64,000 nt of DNA from NCBI RefSeq assembly GCF_001625215.2, contig NC_030385.2:39829598-39893597 (forward strand), read 5' to 3'. The DNA is from Daucus carota subsp. sativus (taxonomy: Eukaryota; Streptophyta; Magnoliopsida; Apiales; Apiaceae). Both the position numbers and the translations under genes were made by a program. Each line of letters starts with the position of its first letter. The first letter of the stretch is position 1. A model generated the notes under the pieces. It did not search any database and was not told where the DNA came from. It saw only the letters and a program-made list of their open reading frames with translations. Shown one piece after another: positions 1-10,033 of the stretch.

Positions 1-1
1 T

Positions 2-2562
2 ACGCTGAAGCTTACTGATGGAAAACAAAGTGTACTCGGTACTGCAAAAGGTTCAGATCACCGTATTTTGAGCTCAGGGAAGAACACAATGGAATCTGAT
101 ATCCCCCCTGTGAGCCCAATGCATGTTCTGCCTCTATATGCAATGCTTCCTGCATCTGCTCAGCTTCAAGTATTTAACAAGGTGAAGGACGGAGAGCGCC
201 TAGTAGTTATTGCCACAAATGTTGCTGAGACCTCTTTAACCATTCCAGGTACAAAGTATGTGGTGGACACTGGAAGAGAAAAGGTGAAGATGTACGATTC
301 TACAAATGGAATGGAAACATATAATGTACAGTGGATAAGTAAAGCATCTGCTGCACAACGTGCTGGGAGAGCTGGAAGAACAGGGCCTGGCCACTGTTAT
401 TGCCTCTATTCTTCTACCATGTTCAACAAATTTCACAAGTTCTCAAATGCTGAAATTTCTAAGATTCCTGTTGATGGAGTTGTCCTTCTCATGAAGTCCA
501 TGGGTATCGATAAGGTATGCTTTCTTATATCTGATCTTATTTGAGATGTGACCTTTTACAATACATAGTTCTGTTTGATCTGTACTTTATCTGTAGAAAT
601 TTCTTAGTAAAAATTTGTGCATATTTTTTGTTGAAATTGGAAATATTCTACACACAACATACACGTATCTAAACGTGTGCCAAAGAAACTTTATAGCTAT
701 GTATTTTTACTTGTTTTTATTTCTTATGTAATACAGTTAAAAATTTGAACACAATAGAATATATCAGGACACCGTTATTTAGGAATCATGCCATGTAGGA
801 TGGATGCCAATTGACGAGTGTCTCAGCAATCACACTGTGTTACAAAAGGCAGCTATTGTGCACATTGTGCAACACTTATTACACAGCCGCATTGCAACTC
901 TTCTAGATGGCCCCGCACATGCTTTCAAGCATTCATGGCCATAGTATCTATTACTTGTGTAGGTAATAGTGAAAAAAGTAGAACTGAACTTGTACCACTG
1001 AGTACGAGAATGTTGTGTGTAGACACACACACTTGTATCACTGAGTACAAGAACGTATGTGTGTAGAGACACGTGTATTGTGCCTACTTCGTAAACATAT
1101 GTTAAAAATGAAGAGGGCTGGCTGAGAATTTACCGCTCAGTTAGAAAATTAATTTTCTCCCTGAATAAGTGTGTAAATATTAATTAACATGAGGTTTTTT
1201 TCACATGGTTCATTACATGTGAAGGATTAGAATTTGTCTTCTAAAAACCTGGACAGATGTCTCATTTAACTTGTATCGTGTACCGTGCAGTGTCTCTACA
1301 TTTGGTGCATCTGCTGTCTGAACTCTAATTATCTGACAACTGATTTAGCTCATTTGTCTCCTTTTATGGTCCATCTATCTGTAATTTGTTTTTGCGAGAA
1401 AGTATTATATGGTGGTTTTGTATTACTATTTTATGACTCTTAATTCGTTTCAGGTTGCTAATTTCCCATTTCCTACACTCCCAATGTTATCTGCTATAGA
1501 GGAAGCAGAAGGCTGCTTAAAGGTTCTTGAAGCACTTGATACTAATGGCAGGCTGACCCCTCTTGGGAAAGCAATGGTACACTATCCTATGAGTCCTCGA
1601 CATTCCCGGATGCTACTAACTGCTATTCAAATACTTCAAAAGGATAAAGGCTGTTCCCGGCCTAATCTAGTACTTGGCTATGCTGTTGCAGCAGCTGCAG
1701 CTATAAGTTTGTCAAATCCTTTTATTACACAATATGAAGATAACTATGATGAGAAATCTGATACTGAAGCTAGTGAGAGAGTTTTAGAGAAGGAAGAAAA
1801 ACTGAGGAAGAAAAAACTAAATGAAGCTTCTAAAGCATCTCATGAAAATTTTTGTAACCCTACTAGTGACATTTTGAGCACAGCTTATGCATTGCGATGT
1901 TTTGAACTCTCGAACAGCCCCATGAAATTCTGCATGGAATACGCTTTACATCTTAAAACTATGGAGGAAATGTCCAAGCTTAGAAAGCAGCTACTTAAAC
2001 TAGTGTTTCAACAGATTGGCGATTCTCAGCAGAACTTTACATGGACTTTTGGTAAAATGGTTGATGTTGAACATTCTTGGAGGGACTCATCTAAAGGGAA
2101 ACAGTTGTTTATGTATGAAGAAGAACTCTTGGGCCAAGCTATCTGCGCTGGCTGGGTGGATAGAGTTGCTAAGAAAATTGGAGCATATTCAGACAAAGAT
2201 AGAAATCTTAATGCAGATCGTTACCAAACCCGCACAAATGAAAAAGTTGTTCTCCATCGTAGATCATCTCTATATAGGTCATCCCCGGAATTTTTGGTGT
2301 ACAGTGAGTTAGTGCATGGAGAACAACACCCCTACATTTATGTTGCGACAACTGTGAAACCAGAATGGCTTGTAAGGTATGGAAGTTCTATGCACATTTT
2401 CTGCGCCTGAATTCTATTATGAACATCTGAGGGACCAAGTTTTGTGTCAGATGACTTCAATTTTTGGCTGTTGCCAGGGGCAGCTCCCACTTCATAGTTT
2501 CCCTATAAATGATGTAGGCAACGGGTTGCGGTGTTGACATATAAATGTTGGATTTTAAAAAG
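2..2562 (+). CDS. DEAH-box RNA helicase, DEAH13/FAS4 (DHX37/Dhr1) type, 3' part, truncated C-terminus
   Basis: Two exons are readable: 2-514 (the frame is open to the window edge, donor at 515) and 1454 onward (acceptor TTTCAG before 1454). The first holds the helicase C-terminal half with motif V (TNVAETSLTIPG) and motif VI (QRAGRAGRTGPGHCY). The second holds the winged-helix/ratchet region (GRLTPLGKAMVHYPMSPRHS) and the OB-fold region (LLGQAICAGWVDRVA). The family remodels pre-rRNA and U3 snoRNA in the nucleolus during small-subunit assembly. The frame stops at 2408-2410. A different frame then continues family-like sequence (EFYYEHLRDQVLC, QLPLHSFPIND) to a stop at 2560-2562, so this copy has lost reading-frame continuity and roughly the last 110 residues of the family. 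It may be a decaying or partial duplicate, or a gene with an altered 3' end. Confidence 0.85.
515..1453 (+). other. Large intron of the DEAH13-like gene
   Basis: This 939-bp GT...AG intron separates the two helicase exons (phase 0, after AAG). It is AT-rich and has no convincing ORF. A 43-bp imperfect tandem duplication lies near 988-1075. Confidence 0.8.
988..1075. repeat. 43-bp tandem duplication in intron
   Basis: Two adjacent copies start ACTTGTACCACTGAGTAC (988) and ACTTGTATCACTGAGTAC (1031) and both continue into a GTGTGTAGA-type tail. They differ at several positions. Confidence 0.8.
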
Positions 2563-3376
2563 TAATTAAATATATTTATTATATATCTTGAATATATGAA
2601 TTTAAAAAATATATCATAACTTTTCAAGGTTAAATTATATAACATTTAAAACTTACATTGAAAGTTGGAATGAACAAATTATTTTGAAAGTTGAAATGAA
2701 TAATTAAATTTGAAATGATTTTTCTTGTTTAGAAAAAATTGGCTATTACTATTTTGAGGCAAACTCATTCTTACTAAGACTAATTAAAAATATCATCATG
2801 TTCTGGCATTGTGAATTAGAAAATTGTTGATTTATTTTGAATCTGTGGATAAAGTGTATTATTTTAGCTAGTTATAAGTTGTTCCAATCTTATCAAATGA
2901 AAAGTTTCCCAGCAAATGAGGAATTGAGAGATTGAAAATATTTAAGTGAGAAGTTGAAACAACATGAATATTGTGTCGAACATATCTCGAATATCTATAG
3001 GCGGAATGAACCAAATGTGAGATTGGCTACAAATCAAACCATAGATAAACATCTCAAACAAGAATGCCTATGATTTGAGAGGTCAAGATTATTGATAATT
3101 GTTCTAACACGAAAGGGAAATATCAGGGTGTCCAGTAATTTGAAAGCACAAGTGCTTTACATGCAAGGTTTACACTCACAGTTAGACATATCTATTTCAT
3201 GTGATTAAGCACTTTACAAGTGCTTAATTTTTGTGTTAAAGTGTATTCACATCGAGACTTCAACCTGACTCACATGTAAAGTGCAGACAATCCTTGAGGA
3301 AAACAAGCAAGATTTCCAGCTTCTTCCTCCAAATTGACACTAATCAATAAGCTACCCTGTATTCAAGAAATTTACA
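2563..3376. other. Intergenic, no gene seen
   Basis: AT-rich DNA between the helicase and the glycosyltransferase gene. Short palindromic motifs around 3150-3230 (AAGCACTTTACAAGTGCTT) are visible. No ORF of note. Confidence 0.6.
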
Positions 3377-4990
3377 ATGTTATTGTCTAACAATAAAATG
3401 CTGTCATGGCTATCGAAAATAGTTATTGTAGGATTATTTCTCTATGTTATGATTTACATCTTTTTCTTTAACAATGAATTTTGCTGCAGCAAGCCAAATT
3501 CACTGTCTAGTTACACCAGATTATCTCCATATCCTGATACCAATGTTAGTAATTTAGTTATTGGCATTGCAAGTTCATCAAATTTTTGGAGGTACAGAAA
3601 ACCCTACATTGAATCATGGTGGAAACCTAACGTCACACGTGGCTTCATCTTCCTCGACAGAGCTCCCAATGAGCCATCTTCTCTTGCACCGTACCGGATT
3701 TCAGAGGACACTTCGAGGTACAATGCATTTAATAGGCGCAAAAATCCACATGTCATTCGATTAGTACGTGTGGTCGAGGAAATATTTAAGGCAGATAATG
3801 GAGATGATGTGAGATGGTATGTTATTGCTGATGATGACACTATACTTTTCCTCGATAATGTTGCAGAAGTTCTGAGAAAGTATGATCACAGCAAGTACTT
3901 CTATGTTGGGATGCATTCAGAGTGTACTGACTCCAATGCTTTGTTTTCATTTAATATGGCTTTTGGAGGAGCTGGTTATGCTTTGAGCTATCCTTTGGCT
4001 AGGCTAGTTGCCAAGAATTTAGACTGGTGTCTTAAAAGATATCCTACTTTCGTCGGAAGTGATCAGATTATGCATTCTTGTATCAGTGATCTTGGAGTTT
4101 CACTAACTCTAGAAAAAGGGTTTCATCAGGTAATAAACATTGATCTGCTAAAGCAACTAGTCTTCTGATATAATCATATGATGAGTGTTGCAAGTCTCTG
4201 TACGTCGTGTCCCTTAGTTTTATCTGCTCCGCGTATGATTTAGTTTTGCTTAATGATAAATTTGGGAATGATTGCAGATTGATTTTCATCAAGACATATC
4301 TGGTTTACTATCAGCTCATTCACAGTCTCTTGTTCTTTCACTTCATCATCTTGATGCAGTAGATCCGATATTTCCTTCCATGAATCGTCTGGATTCAGTA
4401 AAGCATCTCATGAAAGCAGCAAGAATCGATGAAGCAAGGCTACTACAACAAACCATTTGTTATCAAAAGCACAAAAACTGGTCTTTCTCCATCTCTTGGG
4501 GCTACTCCATTCATATTTATGAGAAAATCATTCCTCTAAGCGTTCTACAAGCGCCCTTGGAGACTTTTTCTCGTTGGCGCAGACCAGCATATTGGCCATA
4601 CTATATGTTTAATACTCGACCTGTTCTAAATAATTCTTGTGAAGCTCCTCATGTTTTCTTCTTCCAATCAATAGAAAGAACAAGGGAAAACCATCATGAA
4701 ACAGTCTACATTCGAAGTTCAGCACGTGGATTACCTGCTTGTTCATCTAGTGGAAATCATTCTGCAGATCACATATCTGAAATCCGAGTCTTGGCACCAG
4801 TGAGGGTTCATGAGGTAAGATAATATAAGTAAAGTTTTCATTCTTACTAACTATATATAGCCTTTAAAATATATCTGCATACACTTTTCAGGACGGAAGT
4901 AGAAGAGAATGTTGCGACTCTGAGGAGACGTATATGAATAGTACATCATTCAAGATCAGGTCTTGTATGGAAGATGAAATATTATCCTAA
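3377..4990 (+). CDS. DUF604 fringe-related glycosyltransferase (GT31-like), type II membrane protein
   Basis: Three exons: 3377-4129, 4278-4814 and 4892-4990, all GT-AG and phase 0, giving 462 residues. Residues about 12-31 are a single hydrophobic segment after a short basic N-terminus, as expected for a Golgi type II signal anchor. The fringe/GT31-like core follows: an IASSSNFWRYRKPYIESWW stretch, the metal-binding ADDDT motif (DDD at about 152-154), then GGAGYALSYPLA and FVGSDQIMHSC. The C-terminal exon carries the RRECC sequence common at the end of DUF604 proteins. Acceptor sugar and linkage are unknown for plant DUF604 members; a role in Golgi glycan synthesis is inferred from the family. 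The gene looks intact, and its length fits the family (roughly 450-550 residues). Confidence 0.9.
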
Positions 4991-5092
4991 TTGTTGTAAC
5001 TAGGCCAGAATGTTATCTAATACATTTCCAAGACATTTATTGAAAAAACAGAGCATTAAAAAAAAAAAAAGAGTCTATTATTTGATCATGGA

Positions 5093-6250
5093 CTAAATTT
5101 GGTTAGTCCTAGGTGCTGCCCATTCAACCTGGAGTATGAGGTTGTCATAACCATAGCCGTTAAGTACCTTGATCGCTTTCTCAGCGTCCTCCCTGTTAAG
5201 AAAATTAACAAAACCAAAACCTCTGCACATACCAGTGCTGTGGTCAGTGGCCACATAAGCGCGAGTAACAGGGCCAAAAGCACGACAGAGCTCATTCAGG
5301 TCAGCCTCGCGGGTGTCTTCTGATAGATTTGTGACTCGGACTGAATTTTCTTCAGTCCTGCGCTTCATATCAGAGCCACTGCTCCTCTCTGCCCCACGTC
5401 GCAAACTGGGAGGAACATATGTTCCTTTTGTACCGTCTTTTGCAGATGTTACATCTTGCTCACTAAAACTTTCAATCGGTTGGGAGAGATCTTTGTAAGT
5501 ACACATTGCAGTCCAGTGATTTCCCTTCCTTCCACAGCTTCTGCAAATCATAAGAGTGGTACCTTCTTTCTCATTTTGATGCTTTGATTCTTCTCTTTTG
5601 CTACCTGTTAGCAACAGATCAACAAAAGATGGTCAGAATATAATTTAAATATTAGTAGAAAAATGAAATTACAGGTTTAAATTTGCAAAATAATGTAAAA
5701 ACATCGATTTTTATGGACCCCGCTCCAGCCCCGGCCTCTATCTTAAAAATAAATGACTAATTCGTGCCTATTATAATTTCCAATCCTGGTTACGCCCCTT
5801 TTAATATTGCAAAACAACTGTTCTCAAATATAACACAATTTTTCTGACGTAAAACCCGACCCCACACATTAACAAGAGACAGAAGAAGTAAATACCATAA
5901 GGCAAAGGTCGTTCAAGAAGAATATCCTCAGTAGAAACCACAGTCAATTTAGCACCAGCAGCTTCTTCATTAACAGCATGTCCAAACTTTCTCCAAGCTC
6001 TCCTCTCCACACCACGCTTACTAAGCCTTGCATCCGCCACTTTACGAACTCGAGTAGTGGTCGTGATCCTGACCAGTTTGTTCTCATCATTCAACTTATG
6101 CTCAATAACTTTCTTGATACCATCCTGATCAGGCCCGATCACCTGACGTGGGGGAAGAATCAAGTCATCGTCGTTGTCGTCGTCGTCGTCTGCCCAACGA
6201 GGCCTTGTTGGCTGGCTGCTAGAGCATTCATCCATAGAAGAAATTCTCAT
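5093..6250 (-). CDS. Eukaryotic translation initiation factor 3 subunit G (eIF3g)
   Basis: Two exons on the minus strand: 6250-5896 and 5604-5093 (donor ATG|GTATTT, acceptor AACAG|GTAGC, phase 1), giving 288 residues, close to the 294 known for Arabidopsis. The N-terminus has an acidic Asp run (21-29) followed by the conserved LPPRQVIGPD and ITTTTRVRK of the eIF3g N-terminal domain. A CCHC-like zinc knuckle uses C139, C142, H148 and C153. A C-terminal RRM spans about 206-282, with RNP2 VRVTNL and RNP1 RGFGFVNF. eIF3g bridges eIF3 to mRNA scanning and eIF4B in the cytosol. The intron position and all domains are intact. The gene lies tail-to-tail with the DUF604 gene, only about 100 bp between stop codons. 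Confidence 0.96.
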
Positions 6251-6318
6251 TGTTTTGCCTGTATAGTATTAGGGTTTGGTGTGAGCAATACAATAAATTT
6301 TGAGGATGCAGCATGTTT

Positions 6319-6329
6319 TTATTTATAGG
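6319..6329 (-). promoter_or_regulatory. Probable TATA box of the eIF3g gene
   Basis: On the minus strand the sequence reads CCTATAAATA about 70 bp upstream of the eIF3g start codon, a normal position for a plant TATA box with a short leader. Confidence 0.45.
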
Positions 6330-7346
6330 CGGGGAGTTCATGGGCAGTTATTATTTTCATACGTGGGTTCGGTTTTTGAACACGCCCGAGTTGTAAGAAC
6401 CCACGTACTGAACAATTTTTGGGTGGTCACTGAATTATTTAAATTTAGATTTCGAAACTAGTTAAATAAATATTAATAATATTTAGTTTCAAAATAATAG
6501 CTTATTATTGATGCTGTGTGCACAAATTATTTTCTTATTATTTTCAGAATCTTTTATGAAATTTGTTATTACTTATATGACCTTTTTTGTTATGATTTTT
6601 TTTCTAGAAGATGTTTAAGAATCTAACTCCCTTCAGGGCCTTTCGCACCCATCCCGTAAACAGTTCGGCATTATTTGTGATAATTTGGAAAATATCTTCT
6701 TTTTTTTTTGAAACTAATTTGGAAAATATCTATAATCTAGTTGGGATTTAAATTTGAAATATTTCAAATTCATATATGATTTTGAAAATCTCTAAAATTA
6801 TATTTGATTATGAATTTGGATATTATTCAAATTAATTTTAAAATGGACATCTATTTTTGAGTTTATAAAGATACAGTTTGAATCAATCTTTTTAAAACTA
6901 AGAGCTAAATATAGTATATCTTCATATAATATATATTAAATAATGAACAAAATATATATTGTATATTATTACATAATTATTACTTGCGTAATTTATTCTA
7001 ACTATGACTATTATATATAATATTATATTATATTTTCATACGAAGATGCATACTTGTATCTAAATTATCGGACATGGATTATTTGCCTGTGCAGCTGATG
7101 TTTTGATGACGCTGAGACCTGTGCAGTTTTAACTTTTATTTGCCTGGCCTGTTGAGTTTGATCCGGATTTGGTTTTGTTACCATTAATACTAGTAAAAAA
7201 AACCCACCAAAGTCCAAACACAAGTTTCATCCTAAACTCAAGAACAACATTTCATTGAGCGAAAAGGCCTTACAAATTAGGAGGGTGCATACTTCCTAGA
7301 CCATCTTATAGCAGCATTAAAATGTAAGTAGACAAATAGAAGACTA
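6330..7346. other. Intergenic, AT-rich, no gene seen
   Basis: Region upstream of eIF3g and downstream of the RALF gene. Long AT-rich tracts, no ORF or clear repeat. Confidence 0.6.
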
Positions 7347-7622
7347 TCAATTTCCTCTAATGCGTTCTTCTGCTTCACCTTCCACTGGAGCTATTCCATC
7401 AGAAGCATCCTGTTTCTCATTCCCCCGACATCTATTGATTTTGCTACAACCTCTGTTATAAGGATTTGCTGGAAGCGGTCGGCAACCTTGAGGATCACGA
7501 AGCGGATCACATGGAGTCCCATCCATTCCTACGGCTCCATTATCTATAGAACTATCTGCACCTACAGTTACAGCTAGAGCCAGGGCTATACAAATCAGAA
7601 CGGAAATATTGATCAGATACAT
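7347..7622 (-). CDS. RALF-like secreted signalling peptide with C-terminal extension
   Basis: Single-exon 91-residue protein from the ATG at 7622. A GTG-initiated extension of two residues is not needed. Residues 1-22 form a signal peptide (hydrophobic LINISVLICIALALAVTVGA). The C-terminal RALF signature is clear: NPYNRGCSKINRCRG, with four cysteines C38, C47, C59 and C65 for two disulfides. It lacks both the RRxL subtilase cleavage site and the YISY receptor-activation motif of classical RALFs, which places it with the short divergent RALF-like peptides. RALFs act in the apoplast through CrRLK1L kinases and LLG/LRX proteins. Unusually, 26 mostly acidic residues follow the last cysteine, whereas most RALFs end within a few residues of it. 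Confidence 0.9.
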   Translation of the reverse strand: MYLINISVLICIALALAVTVGADSSIDNGAVGMDGTPCDPLRDPQGCRPLPANPYNRGCSKINRCRGNEKQDASDGIAPVEGEAEERIRGN

Positions 7623-9640
7623 CTTCACTTAATGGATGCACATATACATCACTATCTAGCTTTCTATATAGACTATATACACACACCATATATATACATT
7701 AATGTAAGTGTAGCATTAATCTATGTAAGAACTGTAAAGGGCTATGAGTTGGTGTCTGTATTGTCCTTAGAGAAGTTACACTTCACAAGTTTATGCAATA
7801 AATTTACTGCATTGCATTAAAGTTTAGAGAAGTTAAACTTTAGAAATTTATGCAGTAAACTTTAGTGTCTATATTTACTGCTATTACATTGAAGTAATAG
7901 CAGTGAGAGTGAAGATCTGTTTCTAGTGTTATTTATGTGTAGAAACTGAAAAAATAAATTAAGTGCATTTAATATTGGTCCCTTGGCAAATACATATATA
8001 CAACTCCCTTACTACTACTTGCAATACCCGCTGATTTCTGAGTCTGAAACATCAACATTATAGTTATAGATTTAAGATTTGTTATTTAAAAAAATGAATA
8101 TCAAATAAATAACAAGATAATTTTTGAACAAATCTTGCCTGCATTAAGTTTAAATCACATTAAGATCTTCAAAACTCAGGTCTAAAGTACTTTCTGTGAA
8201 TTATAAAATACAGTATATCTGTTTGAAAGTTGTCCTATAAATTTCAGGAATGTGTATGACAAAATTATAAGAGGACATACCTGAAGAGTTGACCTTAGTG
8301 GTTGTGATTTGTGAAGTGTGCACATAAAAGTCTGAAGAGCTTGAAGTTAATGTAATATGATACCCATAAAAAGTTCTTTGGGCAATCTATCAGTGCATAA
8401 GCCCCGGAGTCCCGGACCAACTAATTGTCGACTCTAGTAGGATTGTTTCCGTCTACATTACAGGGATGATGACAGCTCGGGCTGTAAAGGTTCACTGTCA
8501 AGAACAACTTGCTAAATGTCTTTTTTTTCATATAATTTAGAATCCTTAGTGCAGCAACTCTAAATAAGGTATACCCGTTTGACAATTAATCTTTGACCGG
8601 AAGTGATCTACTTCTGTAGGATCTGGCAGATATAACAACTAGGGTAGATGATGGAGTAGTTTCACAAAACAAAAAACAAAAAAACAACTAGAATTCCTAG
8701 TTTGAACAACTAGAAAGTTTGAATAAAATTATACTAGACTTAACTAAAGGGGTTCAATTTTTCAAATCAACACATTAATTTTCATTATTTCTCAACCACC
8801 AGTAGTAAAAACAATTCAAATTATATAAAAAATATATAATTTAAAACAAATTATAATTTAAGGTAGATTGTTTCACTTCCCTATTATCTTCGTATTGTGC
8901 GTTTGTTTGAGTTACATTCTTATCATATTTGAACAATATTCATTTTTTACTATGTGATGATGATTTTTAGTGTCCCCGGAAAAAAAAAATGAAATATCTA
9001 AAACTTCCTTGTTTAACTTTTTCCAAATTTTCGTAAATTTACATTCTGCTATCAAATTTGTGATGTCAATGTCTTAAATATCGAAATCCTAGTATGATTA
9101 AGAGCTGATTCTGTTTAGCTCGTATTTGTTTATTTCGGTACTCATTACTTCTTCGGTTTTGACAGATCGTCAAAAATCTGTCAAAAATGATGGAGTCCTG
9201 AAAATCCAACTTTCTATCCGTGAAATTGTAATTGAAATAAAATATCTAAATCCACATTTATCAAGTCCGAATTAAATTCCAGACATCCAAAATAATATTA
9301 ATCTCACCCATACTCATACAAGTACAACTTACAAGTACTAATAATAATCACAAAAGCCGTAAAAAACTCAAACTCATGGATTTTTTTTAGAAAAGTTAAA
9401 AAACAGAAGTTGTGATATTTCAATTATCTTTCCAGTTTCCAAGGACACTAAAATCATCACTATACAATAAAAAATGAATGAAATTTGTACGAATAAGAAT
9501 TCAGACTCTTGTAACTCAAATAAACGAACCATACGAAGATAACAAGAAAAGTAAAACAATTCATATCTTAAACTTAAAGATTATACACGATTCTTAAGAA
9601 TTTCAGATTTCTCTGATTATTAGAACGCTATATTATATAA
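7623..9640. other. Intergenic with an imperfect inverted repeat
   Basis: Upstream region of the RALF gene, AT-rich. No ORF is convincing. Two related sequences in opposite orientation lie at about 8866-9026 and 9395-9565. The LTR element is inserted just beyond the second. Confidence 0.6.
8866..9565. repeat. Imperfect inverted repeat, arms of about 160 bp
   Basis: The left arm (about 8866-9026) and the reverse complement of the right arm (about 9395-9565) share TATCTTCGTAT, GTTTGAGTTACA, ATTCATTTTTTA and TGATGATTTTTAGTGTCC in the same order. Estimated identity is 70-80 percent. The 370-bp spacer does not pair. The arms may be two copies of one repeat or the ends of a decayed element. Confidence 0.6.
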
Positions 9641-9645
9641 TAAAA

Positions 9646-10009
9646 TGTAATGTCTGGGGTCCAGCCACATGCACTTAGAACGTACCAGAGAAAGAAACAA
9701 AAGATGCAAAAGGGTAAAGAGGTCATTGAACAGAAGAAAGGGTAAAATTGGGAAATCACAAAGGAAGGAAAAGGGGTTAAGGAGCTAGGGTTTGGAAGAA
9801 AGGAGGCATCGAGTTTATTGAGCTGTTTTCTTTTATCTCTTTGGCTGGGAGAGAGCTGTCCTCTCGAAAGGCAGCAAGCTTGTTTTCTACTATCATTTCT
9901 CATTCTGTTTTCCTGTGTAAACTTGTTTAGTGCGTATCTAGCTAAAGTACTGTTGGAGGAGTAAACCTTTTATCATTATTATCAGTAAATTGCATCTCAG
10001 TTCATATCA
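9646..10009 (+). repeat. 5' LTR of the Reina-like element
   Basis: 364 bp, TGTAATGTCTGG...TTCATATCA, identical by eye to the 3' LTR. Confidence 0.96.
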
Positions 10010-10011
10010 AT

Positions 10012-10024
10012 TGGTATCAGAGCC
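10012..10024 (+). other. Primer-binding site (initiator tRNA-Met)
   Basis: TGGTATCAGAGCC begins two bases after the 5' LTR and is complementary to the 3' end of plant initiator tRNA-Met, the usual primer of chromoviruses. Confidence 0.9.
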
Positions 10025-10033
10025 CATCGATCC

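Noticed and set aside
818-1072. Overlapping ORFs of about 80 residues in the helicase intron
   Set aside because: Composition is that of random frames over a GT/AC-rich tandem repeat, and they lie wholly within a well-defined intron.
7623-7628. Two-residue N-terminal extension of the RALF peptide from a GTG codon
   Set aside because: Nuclear plant genes start at ATG with few exceptions; the ATG at 7622 directly precedes the signal peptide.
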